From: Sandaracinaceae bacterium
GTDB taxonomy: Bacteria > Myxococcota_A > Polyangia > Polyangiales > Houyiibacteriaceae
NCBI GenBank assembly: GCA_020633075.1
Contig: JACKEI010000001.1
Span: 2,108,001-2,172,000, forward strand
Reading direction: 5' to 3'
Length of the DNA: 64,000 nucleotides
Shown here: positions 1 to 7,181 of the stretch, in pieces
How positions within the stretch are numbered: the first letter of the stretch is position 1
Layout of the letters: each line of letters begins with the position of its first letter
Notes under the pieces: generated by a model
Told to the model about the DNA's origin: nothing
The model's input: the letters and a program-made list of their open reading frames with translations, nothing else
Database searches by the model: none
Program-made: the position numbers and the translations under genes

Positions 1-353
1 TTGAAGTAGTGATACGTCCCGCGCAATACCCCAGCGTCGCGCGCCGCCGCCCAGTTGGCGTCGAAGTAGGGGTCCACACCCGTCAGGCCGTAAGACGTGC
101 GGATGAAGGCATACGCGATGCCGGCGTCCGCGACCTTGGTCCAGTCGATGGCCCCCTGCCACTTGGACACGTCGATCCCGCGCACGTACTCCCCGCCACC
201 ACAGCGGGCCACGGACTTGTCCGCGGTGGCGCCCCACAGGGGGAGGCCGCGCTCGGCCCTGACGTCGGCTTCGTCAGCCGCGTCCGCCGTGCCGCAAGCC
301 GCGAGAAGGAGGGACGAGGCGAGGACGAGGATGGAGGGGCTTGTGGGTCTCAT
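1..353 (-). CDS. GH25-family lysozyme lipoprotein, N-terminal part (gene runs off the window)
   Basis: Reading the minus strand from the ATG at 353-351 gives a basic N-terminus, a hydrophobic stretch and a lipobox ending LLLAAC-G, so an exported lipoprotein is likely. After a short linker the protein reads RGIDVSKWQGAIDW and then AFIRTSYG, DPYFDANW and GTYHYF. These are the first strands of the glycoside hydrolase 25 (Chalaropsis-type muramidase) barrel, including the DxSxxQG-like start with its Asp. The family cleaves peptidoglycan between N-acetylmuramic acid and N-acetylglucosamine. The rest, including the DxE catalytic pair, lies beyond base 1, so activity cannot be judged. In a myxobacterium such an enzyme could serve wall remodelling or predation; that is inference. 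Confidence 0.85.
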   Translation of the reverse strand, partial: MRPTSPSILVLASSLLLAACGTADAADEADVRAERGLPLWGATADKSVARCGGGEYVRGIDVSKWQGAIDWTKVADAGIAYAFIRTSYGLTGVDPYFDANWAAARDAGVLRGTYHYF

Positions 354-394
354 GCGTACACCTGTGAGAAAACGTAACCGAACGGTCAGCATTT

Positions 395-685
395 TCAAGA
401 GGCACGCGTGCTTTTCTTTTCGGGCGCGACCGAGTGCGCCTCGAGCGCAAGGGAGCGCTGCTCCCCCAGGAAGACCATCCCCATGCCACCCTCTCCCAGC
501 AGTCCGTCGACCGCGATCTCCTCAGTCGAGCTGGGGCCGCGCAGCTTGGGCAGGGCGACCTCGCGCGGCGCCAGCTCGGGCTGCGGACACGCGATGGTGC
601 CGTCCTCTCGCAGGGTCAGCGCGCTCGGATCGATGCCGACACGCTGCCACGTGAGCTCCAGCTCGGACGGGGGAGAGATCACCAC
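395..685 (-). pseudogene. Truncated Ser/Thr protein kinase remnant (glycine-rich loop only)
   Basis: The frame from two adjacent GTG codons (685 or 682) to a stop at 395 gives about 96 residues. Near its end stands GLLGEGGMGMVFLGEQRSLA, the glycine-rich loop of a Hanks-type kinase. Eighteen further residues follow and then a TGA. The Lys of VAIK, the HRD and DFG motifs and the rest of the lobe are missing, and no other frame nearby continues them. The GH25 lipoprotein starts 42 bases beyond the stop. Either the kinase was truncated when the downstream DNA was joined, or this is a decayed end. A functional short protein cannot be excluded but nothing supports it. Confidence 0.6.
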
Positions 686-787
686 ACCGCAGGGTAACGC
701 GAAGTGGGCGCAGCGTCGGAGATCCCTGCGCGCCTGCCGGGGGGGGCGACGACCCCCAAGCCTTGCGCGGCGCGCCCCCGCGCGCAT

Positions 788-801
788 AAGGTACGCGCTT
801 G
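788..801 (+). promoter_or_regulatory. Shine-Dalgarno AAGG setting a TTG start
   Basis: An in-frame TAA lies at 787-789, so the nitrogenase-like gene must start after it. AAGG at 788-791 is 7 bases from TTG at 799-801. The next in-frame ATG (901) would remove the first conserved Cys pair. The TTG is therefore the best start. Confidence 0.6.
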
Positions 802-2094
802 CTCTTCCCTGAGAACATCGCCGAAGACGACGAGGCCTTCTGGCGGCAGCAGGAGCTTCGCCGCCAACAGCTCGGCCAGCCGTGCTGTACCCAGTCCAAC
901 ATGAGCTGGGCCATGGTCGACTTGGTCGGCAACGTCTCGGTGGTCATCCACGGCGAGAGCGACTGCCTGAACTGCTTCTTCCACCATCAGGGGCGCCTCG
1001 CGGTGGACTACTACTCCACGCGACTGAGCGAGCATCAGCTCATCATGGGCGACACGCGGGCGCCGCTGCGGCGTCTGCTCGAGCTCATCGCGAAGGAGCG
1101 CCGGCCCGAGGTGGTGATCGTGCTGGGCACCTGCCCGGTGGAGGTCATCTACGACGACTTCGAGCCCGTGGTGCGGGCCGTGTCGCAAGAGACGGGCGTG
1201 CCCATGATCGCGCTGCGCACGCACGGCCTCAGCCTCACGAGCCAGATCGCCTGCCAGGACTGGCTGTACGCCACGCTGGCCGGCTTCGAGCCCCCCGACG
1301 CGGGCGCGCAGCGACGTGGCGTGAACCTGGTGGGCCTACCCGCCGGCGTGGGCCCGGGAGAGCTGACGCGCGTGCTCGGCGAGCTGGGCATCGCCGTCAA
1401 CGGCGTGTACCCGAACCAAAAGGAGTTCGCGCACTGGCGCCGCATTGGGCTCGCAGAGCGCAGCTTCATGGTGGACCGCACCACCTTGCCGCGCCTCTGC
1501 GCGGTGATCGAGGAACACGGGCAGCGCGTGGACGAGGTCCCGCTGCCCATCGGGCTCTACCACACGGAGCGCTTCTACGGGCTCATCGCCTCCCGCATGG
1601 GGGTCGACGACGAGCGCGTCGCAGCCTGCCTACGCCCGCTGATCGAGGAGCACGCGCCCGCCCATCGCGCCCTGCGGGAGCGCGTCCGCGGGCGACGCCT
1701 GGCCCTCTGCATACGCATGCACAAGTCGCATCAGTCCGACCTCTTGGCCTACGAGGGGCTCACCAGCCTCGAGCTGCTGCGCGGCGCCGGCTTCGACGTG
1801 CACATCCTGGTGCAGGGCCCCCCCGAGGAGCGCGCACGGCGGTCCTTCGCAGGCCGGCTCGCGGAGCTGGGCTATGGCGACGTGCCCTTCGACATCTTCC
1901 GCGGCCCGTGGGAGCTCGGCGAACAGCTGCGCATCGGCGGCTTCGACGTAGCGGTCATGTCGGACTTCGCGAGGAACGTGGTGGAGAGGGCCGGCATCCC
2001 CTGGATCAGCATCCAGCGCTGGCAGCCGCTGTTCAGCGGCATGGCCGAGAACCTACGCATGCTGAACCGCGCGGTAGACCAGATGGAGCCTTGA
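799..2094 (+). CDS. Nitrogenase component-1-like subunit (NifD/BchN type)
   Basis: This 431-residue protein belongs to the oxidoreductase/nitrogenase component 1 superfamily. All three cluster-binding Cys regions are present: QPCC (C29/C30), ESDCLNC (C56/C59) and LGTCPVEVIYDDFE (C112), matching the P-cluster or DPOR-cluster ligands of NifD and BchN. Length is close to BchN (about 420-430) and shorter than NifD. I do not see the FeMo-cofactor Cys and His of NifD. The TTG start is supported by the preceding AAGG. The next gene starts on the base after the stop, so the two subunits are probably made in equal amounts. It should pair with the product of 2095-3471 and be reduced by the NifH-like protein of 3536-4645. 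No chlorophyll, F430 or nif accessory genes lie nearby, so the substrate is unknown. Confidence 0.85.
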   Translation: MLFPENIAEDDEAFWRQQELRRQQLGQPCCTQSNMSWAMVDLVGNVSVVIHGESDCLNCFFHHQGRLAVDYYSTRLSEHQLIMGDTRAPLRRLLELIAKERRPEVVIVLGTCPVEVIYDDFEPVVRAVSQETGVPMIALRTHGLSLTSQIACQDWLYATLAGFEPPDAGAQRRGVNLVGLPAGVGPGELTRVLGELGIAVNGVYPNQKEFAHWRRIGLAERSFMVDRTTLPRLCAVIEEHGQRVDEVPLPIGLYHTERFYGLIASRMGVDDERVAACLRPLIEEHAPAHRALRERVRGRRLALCIRMHKSHQSDLLAYEGLTSLELLRGAGFDVHILVQGPPEERARRSFAGRLAELGYGDVPFDIFRGPWELGEQLRIGGFDVAVMSDFARNVVERAGIPWISIQRWQPLFSGMAENLRMLNRAVDQMEP

Positions 2095-3471
2095 ATGAGT
2101 GACGCGAGTGGCGCCGACCTGACCCTCGAGGATTACGCCATGAAGGCTGGCTACGGCCGCCTGACCGGCGTCTCCATCGCCTGCCACGCCATCCGCGACG
2201 CGTACCTGCTCATGCACGTCGGCGTGGGGTGCAAGAACAAGGTGACCCACCTGCTGGCACACGACTGGGAGCAGCACTGCAACCTTCGCCAGGGCTGGAC
2301 CGAGGTCAGCGACCAAGACCTGATCATGGGGTCGTCGCGCCGCATCGGGCCCTACCTGCGCTCCTGGCAGAAGCGCATGGACTCCGGCTACGTGGTGGTG
2401 GTGTCAGTCACGTTCCTGGAGCTCACGGGGGAAGACGTGGAGGGGGAGATCCGACGCGCGTTGGACGGTGCGCCCGTGCCGGTGGACCTCATCCCGGCCC
2501 TCGGCTTCGACGGGGACGAGTTCGACGGCTACGCGTCCCTGGCGCAAGCCGTCCTTGCGAAGGTGGACTGGAAGCGCCCCGTCAAGCGCGGACAGGTGTC
2601 CGTGCTGGGGTATTTCTTCGACCGCTACGAGGGAGACCACACCGGCAACATGGTGCAGCTGGCCGGTCTGCTGAGCGGCGTGGGGGCTTCGCTGGGGCCG
2701 GTGCTCTTCAGCGGCCGCACGTACGCGGAGCACCTCGAGGTCTCCACGTCCGAGGTGCTCGTGACCCTGCCCTATCTGCCCGAGGGGGAGGCCGCGGTCG
2801 CCGCTGAAGCCCGCACACAGGGGCGGCGCGTGGTGGCCACGGATCTCCCGATGGGCTTCGCGGGCACGACGCGCTGGCTAAAGACCGTGGGCGAGGCCTT
2901 GCGCATCGACCCCCGCAAGGTGGCCGCCTACACGGACAAGCGAGAGGAGCGCGCGCGCGGTTCGCTCGAGAAGATGTTCAGCCGCTGGAGCCGCCACCGC
3001 GTGGCGGTGTTCGCCGAGCCTCCGCTCGCTGCGGGCGTGTGCGCCATGCTCCTGGAGCTGGGCATGCAGCCCACGCTGGTGGGGCTGCGAGGTAAGGGGC
3101 TGGGCGGCGCGGCGTACTTCCGCGCCGTGCTGGAGCGCAACGGGCAGGCGCTGCCGGAGGGCGCCGAGGTGCTCGAGGACCCCAGCCTGGCACGCATCCA
3201 GAGCGCCGTGCGCCAGCTGCTGGAACAGGGGCTGGTGGACGGCATCATCGGCTCGGCGACCGAGCTCAATCCCGTCCGCACGATGGACGCGCGGCAGCCG
3301 CGCGCGCGGGCCGAGAGCCCACTGGGCGAGCCCTTCGTTCTGGAGCTGGGCTTCCCCTGCCTCAACTATCACGCGCTGCAGCAGATGCCCTTCATGGGCT
3401 ACGGCGGCGTGGTCTCCTTCGCGCAGCGCATGATCGACGCGCCCCGCCTGTGCCTGAAGACCGAGGACTGA
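2095..3471 (+). CDS. Nitrogenase component-1-like subunit (NifK/BchB type)
   Basis: This 458-residue partner of the preceding protein starts directly at its stop codon. The N-terminus holds two cluster-type Cys, C30 (VSIACHAIRDAYLLMH) and C46 (GVGCKNK), plus C62. At the third position, where NifK/NifD-type proteins have T/S-C-P/M, it reads VTFLELTGED with no Cys. In DPOR the cluster is held by three Cys of BchN and an Asp of BchB, so an unequal ligand set across the two subunits has precedent. Further family-like segments are GTTRWLKTVGEAL and the C-terminal FPCLNYHALQQMPFMGYGG, which resembles the end of NifE/NifK proteins. It presumably forms a heterotetramer with the first subunit. Its exact subfamily cannot be set without a tree. 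Confidence 0.82.
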   Translation: MSDASGADLTLEDYAMKAGYGRLTGVSIACHAIRDAYLLMHVGVGCKNKVTHLLAHDWEQHCNLRQGWTEVSDQDLIMGSSRRIGPYLRSWQKRMDSGYVVVVSVTFLELTGEDVEGEIRRALDGAPVPVDLIPALGFDGDEFDGYASLAQAVLAKVDWKRPVKRGQVSVLGYFFDRYEGDHTGNMVQLAGLLSGVGASLGPVLFSGRTYAEHLEVSTSEVLVTLPYLPEGEAAVAAEARTQGRRVVATDLPMGFAGTTRWLKTVGEALRIDPRKVAAYTDKREERARGSLEKMFSRWSRHRVAVFAEPPLAAGVCAMLLELGMQPTLVGLRGKGLGGAAYFRAVLERNGQALPEGAEVLEDPSLARIQSAVRQLLEQGLVDGIIGSATELNPVRTMDARQPRARAESPLGEPFVLELGFPCLNYHALQQMPFMGYGGVVSFAQRMIDAPRLCLKTED

Positions 3472-3535
3472 GCCGGCGCGCGCTGAGTCTGGCATAGTGA
3501 GGGCCGGTCCCATCACGCGGACCACGAGGTACGAG

Positions 3536-4645
3536 ATGCAGAGAATCGTGTTCTACGGCAAGGGTGGCATCGGCAAGTCGACGATCTCGTCGAACATCTC
3601 CGCAGTGGTCGCGCTGGACGGGAAGAAGATCCTGCACGTGGGCTGCGACCCCAAGCACGACTCGACCGTGTCGCTGATGGGCGGGAAGATGATCCCCACG
3701 GTGCTGGACTCGGGCTTCACCAGCCAGCCCACGGCAGAAGAGCTGGTGAGCGTGAGCTCCACGGGCGTTCACTGCGTCGAGGCTGGCGGGCCGCAGGCTG
3801 GCGTGGGCTGCGCCGGGCGCGGCATCTCGCGCACCGTGGACATCATGCGGCAGGCGGGGCTCCTGGCCGCGACCTCGTATGACGCGGTGGTCTACGACCT
3901 GCTGGGCGACGTGGTGTGCGGCGGGTTCGCTGCGCCCCTCCGCCGCGAAGTGGGCGAGAAGGTGGTCATCATCAGCTCCGAAGAGGTGATGTCGCTGTAC
4001 GCCGCGAACAACGTCGCGCGCGCCGTGGTGAACTACGCCGAGAACGGCATCGTCTGCGCGGGCATCATCTTGAACCTGCGCGACCCCAACGAGGACCTCG
4101 CCCCGGTCACGCGCTTCACTCAGCTGCTGAACGTGCCCATCCTGGGCATCATCCGGCGAGAGCCACTGATCCGTAAGGCCGAGTACGCGCGGCGACCTGT
4201 GGTGGAGTACGCCCCCGACGCGCCCATTACGGGGCAGTTCCGCCGGCTGGCGCGCATCATCTTCGACAAGACCGCGGCCGACTGCACGCTGCCCACGCCG
4301 CTGTCCGACGAGGCCTTCTACCGCCTCACGCAGTGCGAGTTCCAGCCCAACGAAGAGGACCTCGCGCGCTCAGCCGCGGCCCGGCCACGAGGCTCGCTGC
4401 CCGTGCTGCAGGGGCCGAACGCCGACGTGAGCGAGGCGCCTCCGGACGCGGGAGTGGACGCGGCGAGAGAGCGCTTGGACGAGGCGGCCGCGCTTGCGCG
4501 ACGCGACTACCTGCGCGACCTCGAGGCCGGGCGGCTGGCCGTGAAGCGCGGGCTGGTGGACGAGGCCCTGGCGCTGACGCGGCTCGCCAATGCCTACCCA
4601 CGCTTCGCGCGTACGCTCACGGTGCAAGACCTCCAGAGCGCATAG
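3536..4645 (+). CDS. NifH/BchL-like ATP-dependent iron-sulfur reductase with a C-terminal extension
   Basis: The 369-residue product has the deviant Walker A GKGGIGKS (residues 8-15), the switch regions of NifH, C92 in GVGCAGRG and C128 in LGDVVCGGFAAPLR. These two Cys bridge the [4Fe-4S] cluster between monomers. Arg95 matches the NifH Arg that can be ADP-ribosylated. SLYAANNVARAV and the later stretch around VVEYAPDAP are closer to NifH than to BchL. It would pass electrons to the two component-1-like proteins at the cost of ATP. The ATG at 3536 is preferred, since the family begins two or three residues before the first beta strand; a GTG at 3497 would add 13 residues. About 80 residues beyond the usual end form a charged, helical-looking tail. 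The 3' end overlaps the convergent gene by 29 bases. Confidence 0.9.
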   Translation: MQRIVFYGKGGIGKSTISSNISAVVALDGKKILHVGCDPKHDSTVSLMGGKMIPTVLDSGFTSQPTAEELVSVSSTGVHCVEAGGPQAGVGCAGRGISRTVDIMRQAGLLAATSYDAVVYDLLGDVVCGGFAAPLRREVGEKVVIISSEEVMSLYAANNVARAVVNYAENGIVCAGIILNLRDPNEDLAPVTRFTQLLNVPILGIIRREPLIRKAEYARRPVVEYAPDAPITGQFRRLARIIFDKTAADCTLPTPLSDEAFYRLTQCEFQPNEEDLARSAAARPRGSLPVLQGPNADVSEAPPDAGVDAARERLDEAAALARRDYLRDLEAGRLAVKRGLVDEALALTRLANAYPRFARTLTVQDLQSA

Positions 4646-5333
4646 CAGCGCGGCCGTAGCGCGCGTCCAGGTAGCCGAGGATGTCGGCCGACTCGAACAT
4701 GCGCGAGCCGGTGTTGGGGTCCACCAGGAACGGCACCATCATCCGCCCGGAGAGCGCGACGAAGTCAGGGCGGCTGGGGCTCCGCTTGGCCACGTTGTGC
4801 AGCACGTAGGGCAGCTCCAGCTCGCACAGACGCTCGCGCACCAGACGGCAGTAGGGCGACGCTTCGAAGCTGTACAGCTCGAGAGGCTGCTCGGGCGCGC
4901 GGGACGGGACCGCCCGCAGGCCACGGGTGGGGCGGAACGCGGAGACCAGCAGCGGGAGAGGCCGCACACGGAAGGCGAGCGGCACCGCCCCCGAGCCGTA
5001 GCGCGCAAAGAGATGCCGCACGATGTCCTCCGACTCGTAGAGCGCCGCACCTGCGCCGGGGTCCACGAGGTAGGGGAACTGGGCGCGCCCTCCCCGCGCC
5101 ACGGCCTCGGGACGGAAGCGCTGGCCGCCCTTCGGACATGGCCGCACCAGCACCTCGAGGTCCAGCTCGGACAGCGCCTCGCGCACCTTGCGGCAGTACG
5201 GGCACGCCTCGAAGTCGTAGAGCACCAGACGCTCCGTCGGGCGCGGACCGAGGTCCCGCCGGGTGACCAGCCCCATCCCCAGCTCGGCGATGGAGCTCGC
5301 CCACGACGTGGCGACCGAGAGGGTCACGGGCAC
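4617..5333 (-). CDS. Tandem glutaredoxin/GST N-terminal domain protein
   Basis: The 238-residue protein has two thioredoxin-fold units. The first begins LVLYDFEACPYCRKV, with a CxxC at residues 44-47. The second begins LELYSFEASPYCRLV, where the first Cys is Ser (159) and only C162 remains. Each ends with the usual FPYLVDP or VPFLVDP cis-Pro loop and then an SEDI/SADI motif for glutathione. Paired GST-N domains of this type occur in uncharacterised bacterial and plastid proteins. Start is GTG at 5333; a GTG at 5327 forms a GTGA overlap with the stop of the beta-helix gene and is an alternative. The gene is convergent with the nitrogenase-like operon and overlaps its end. Glutathione-linked thiol exchange is plausible but unproven. 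Confidence 0.8.
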   Translation of the reverse strand: MPVTLSVATSWASSIAELGMGLVTRRDLGPRPTERLVLYDFEACPYCRKVREALSELDLEVLVRPCPKGGQRFRPEAVARGGRAQFPYLVDPGAGAALYESEDIVRHLFARYGSGAVPLAFRVRPLPLLVSAFRPTRGLRAVPSRAPEQPLELYSFEASPYCRLVRERLCELELPYVLHNVAKRSPSRPDFVALSGRMMVPFLVDPNTGSRMFESADILGYLDARYGRAAMRSGGLAP

Positions 5334-6460
5334 GTCTCCGCGAGCTCACTCCCGCTCACGCTCGGGTCTCCCGACGCCAGCACGAAGATGCCGGGGAAGC
5401 CGTTGGTCTCGAAGCCGAGGCTCTCGTTGGCGCACAGCTGCGAGCGACGGATGCTCAGCGACCCAGTGCGGTTGTTGCTGACGAAGAAGATGCCGCCGCC
5501 CCCCTCGTTCGCGACGTTGTCACGCAGCTCCGAGCCGCACAGGCTCAGCGTGAAGCGGTTCCCGTCGTTCGCGATGGCGCCGCCGTTGCCACCCCCGGGC
5601 GTCCCCGGACGCATGGGGTTCGCGCCGTTCCCGGTCGCCTGGTTGTGCGTGAAGACCGAGTTGATGACGGTGAACGACACGCCGATGCTCCCGAGCGCGC
5701 CCCCGTTGGAGCAGTGGTTGCCCAGGTCGTCGGCGCCACCGAAGGTGCTGTTCACCACGTAGATGGGCTGGTCGCGGTGCTGGTCGAACGCGCGGATGGC
5801 CCCACCGGCGTTGTCCTGCCCCACCGCATCGCACTCGTTGCGGAAGAAGCGCGAGTTCACGACGCGCAGCCGGCCGCCCCGCACGAAGATGGCGCCGCCC
5901 CCGTCGGGGTCCTCCCCGCTCGCGTTTCCGTCCACGAAGGTCAGGTTCTGGATGCTAAGGCGTGGGTGGTCCTGGTCGTTGCAGTGACTGGTCGTCCAGA
6001 CCTGCGCCTCGTCGCACGTGTTCATGTACAGGATGCGGCGCGCGCCACCACCGCTGAGCGTCACCAGCCCGCCACCATCAATCACGATGTCCGGGCCGGT
6101 GTCATTGAACACCTTCGCCGTCTCGGTGAGCGTGATGGTCACCGGGTCGGGCCCGCAGTCGAAGGTGATGACCCCGCCGTCGGCCACGGCCGCCACGAAC
6201 GCCGCCGACGTGCAGCTGGCCGGCGTGCCCGTGCCCACCACCGTGCGCGGCGCGCTCACGGGAAGCGGCGCGCCATCTGCCGGCACGGGGCAGGCCGCCT
6301 CCGCGGTCCCCGCGGGGGGGCCGGACGCGGGCTGGGCCAGCAGGTTGGGGAACGACACCCCTCCTCCCTCCCCGCACGCGAGTGAGAGCGACACGAAGCC
6401 CACGAGCACGACCGACGAGCGACCCCGTCGAAGGCGCGACCAACCTGAGAAGCGGCGCAT
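5324..6460 (-). CDS. Right-handed beta-helix lipoprotein
   Basis: ATG at 6460 gives a basic start, a hydrophobic segment and a lipobox-like LSLAC-G, so an outer-membrane or surface lipoprotein is likely. The body is a series of short strands with repeated xNSxF and GGAI(R/F) motifs: VVNSRFFRNE, GGAIRAFD, VVNSTFGGAD, VINSVFTHNQ, GGAIANDG and GGGIFFVSNN. This is typical of pectate-lyase-like parallel beta-helices (CSLREA/Chlam_PMP type). An early IVIDGGG step is typical of the first coil. No catalytic residues are evident, so it may be a structural or binding protein. It is upstream of, and overlaps, the tandem GST-N gene, which suggests co-transcription. Confidence 0.75.
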   Translation of the reverse strand: MRRFSGWSRLRRGRSSVVLVGFVSLSLACGEGGGVSFPNLLAQPASGPPAGTAEAACPVPADGAPLPVSAPRTVVGTGTPASCTSAAFVAAVADGGVITFDCGPDPVTITLTETAKVFNDTGPDIVIDGGGLVTLSGGGARRILYMNTCDEAQVWTTSHCNDQDHPRLSIQNLTFVDGNASGEDPDGGGAIFVRGGRLRVVNSRFFRNECDAVGQDNAGGAIRAFDQHRDQPIYVVNSTFGGADDLGNHCSNGGALGSIGVSFTVINSVFTHNQATGNGANPMRPGTPGGGNGGAIANDGNRFTLSLCGSELRDNVANEGGGGIFFVSNNRTGSLSIRRSQLCANESLGFETNGFPGIFVLASGDPSVSGSELAETCP

Positions 6461-6552
6461 GCCGAAGCGTAGCGCGGGCCAGCGCGCGGGGCGGAGACGG
6501 AAAACGAACGCGGTCCTTGACGTCATGCGAACGACCGTGCTATTTTCGGGAC

Positions 6553-7146
6553 GTGTCCAAAGGCGAAGAGACCCGACAAGCCATCCTCCACTGCGCGACC
6601 CAGCTGGCGAGCGTACACGGGCTCGACGGCATCAGCGTCGGGGGACTCGCCAGCGCGATGGACATGTCCAAGAGCGGCGTGTTCGCGCACTTTCGGTCCA
6701 AAGAGGCGCTCGACGTCGCCGTGCTCGAGTACGTGCGGGACCGCTTCCTCACGGACACCCTGCTGCCGTCGTTCAAGGCGAAGCGCGGCCTCGCGCGCAT
6801 CCACGCGCTGCGTGACCGCATGGTGGACTGGATGCACGCCGACTGGCTGCCCGGGGGCTGCCCCATGCTCCCAGCAGGCTTCGAGCTGGACGACAAGCCC
6901 GGCGCAGCCAGAGACATCGTGGTCGCCGCGCAGCGGGACCTGCTCTCGGCCATCGCGCAGTCCGCGCGCATCGCGGTGGACGAAGGGGAGCTCGACCCAC
7001 AGCTCGACGTCGAGCAGTTCGCTTTCGAAGTCCACGGCGCCATCCTGGCGAGCCACCAGGCCATGCGCCTCCGACGCGACCCACGCGCCACCGAGCGCTT
7101 TCGTCGCGCCGTCGACCGCGTCATCGACGACGCGCGCCTCCGCTGA
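6553..7146 (+). CDS. TetR-family transcriptional regulator
   Basis: From GTG at 6553 the protein has 197 residues. The N-terminus has the TetR helix-turn-helix: ETRQAILHCATQLAS, GISVGGLASAMDMSKSGVF, then AHFRSKEALDVAVLEY. The C-terminal part, with GCPMLPAGFELDDKPG and ERFRRAVDRVI, resembles TetR_C domains that bind small hydrophobic ligands. A longer open frame extends upstream of the GTG but lacks family resemblance. The alpha/beta hydrolase starts 35 bases after the stop, so they probably form one unit. A perfect inverted repeat lies in that gap. Confidence 0.88.
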   Translation: MSKGEETRQAILHCATQLASVHGLDGISVGGLASAMDMSKSGVFAHFRSKEALDVAVLEYVRDRFLTDTLLPSFKAKRGLARIHALRDRMVDWMHADWLPGGCPMLPAGFELDDKPGAARDIVVAAQRDLLSAIAQSARIAVDEGELDPQLDVEQFAFEVHGAILASHQAMRLRRDPRATERFRRAVDRVIDDARLR

Positions 7147-7148
7147 GC

Positions 7149-7165
7149 GGTCCCATCCCGGGACC
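7149..7165. promoter_or_regulatory. Inverted repeat GGTCCC-N5-GGGACC between tetR and hydrolase
   Basis: GGTCCC (7149-7154) and GGGACC (7160-7165) are exact reverse complements separated by ATCCC. The site lies in the 35-base gap just before the hydrolase start. It could be a TetR operator or a small hairpin affecting translation. Function is inferred only from position. Confidence 0.35.
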
Positions 7166-7181
7166 AGATAGGGAACGAGCC

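Noticed and set aside
882..2102. 406-residue open frame overlapping the D-like gene
   Set aside because: It is out of frame with the family motifs, Arg/Ala-rich, and explained by GC-rich codon structure.
799..4645. Photosynthesis gene cluster (BchLNB)
   Set aside because: No other bch, puf or carotenoid genes, and the NifH-like protein is closer to NifH. DPOR function is not supported.
799..4645. True nitrogenase NifHDK
   Set aside because: The K-like subunit lacks the third P-cluster Cys, the D-like lacks visible FeMo-co ligands, and no nifB, nifE or nifN is present.
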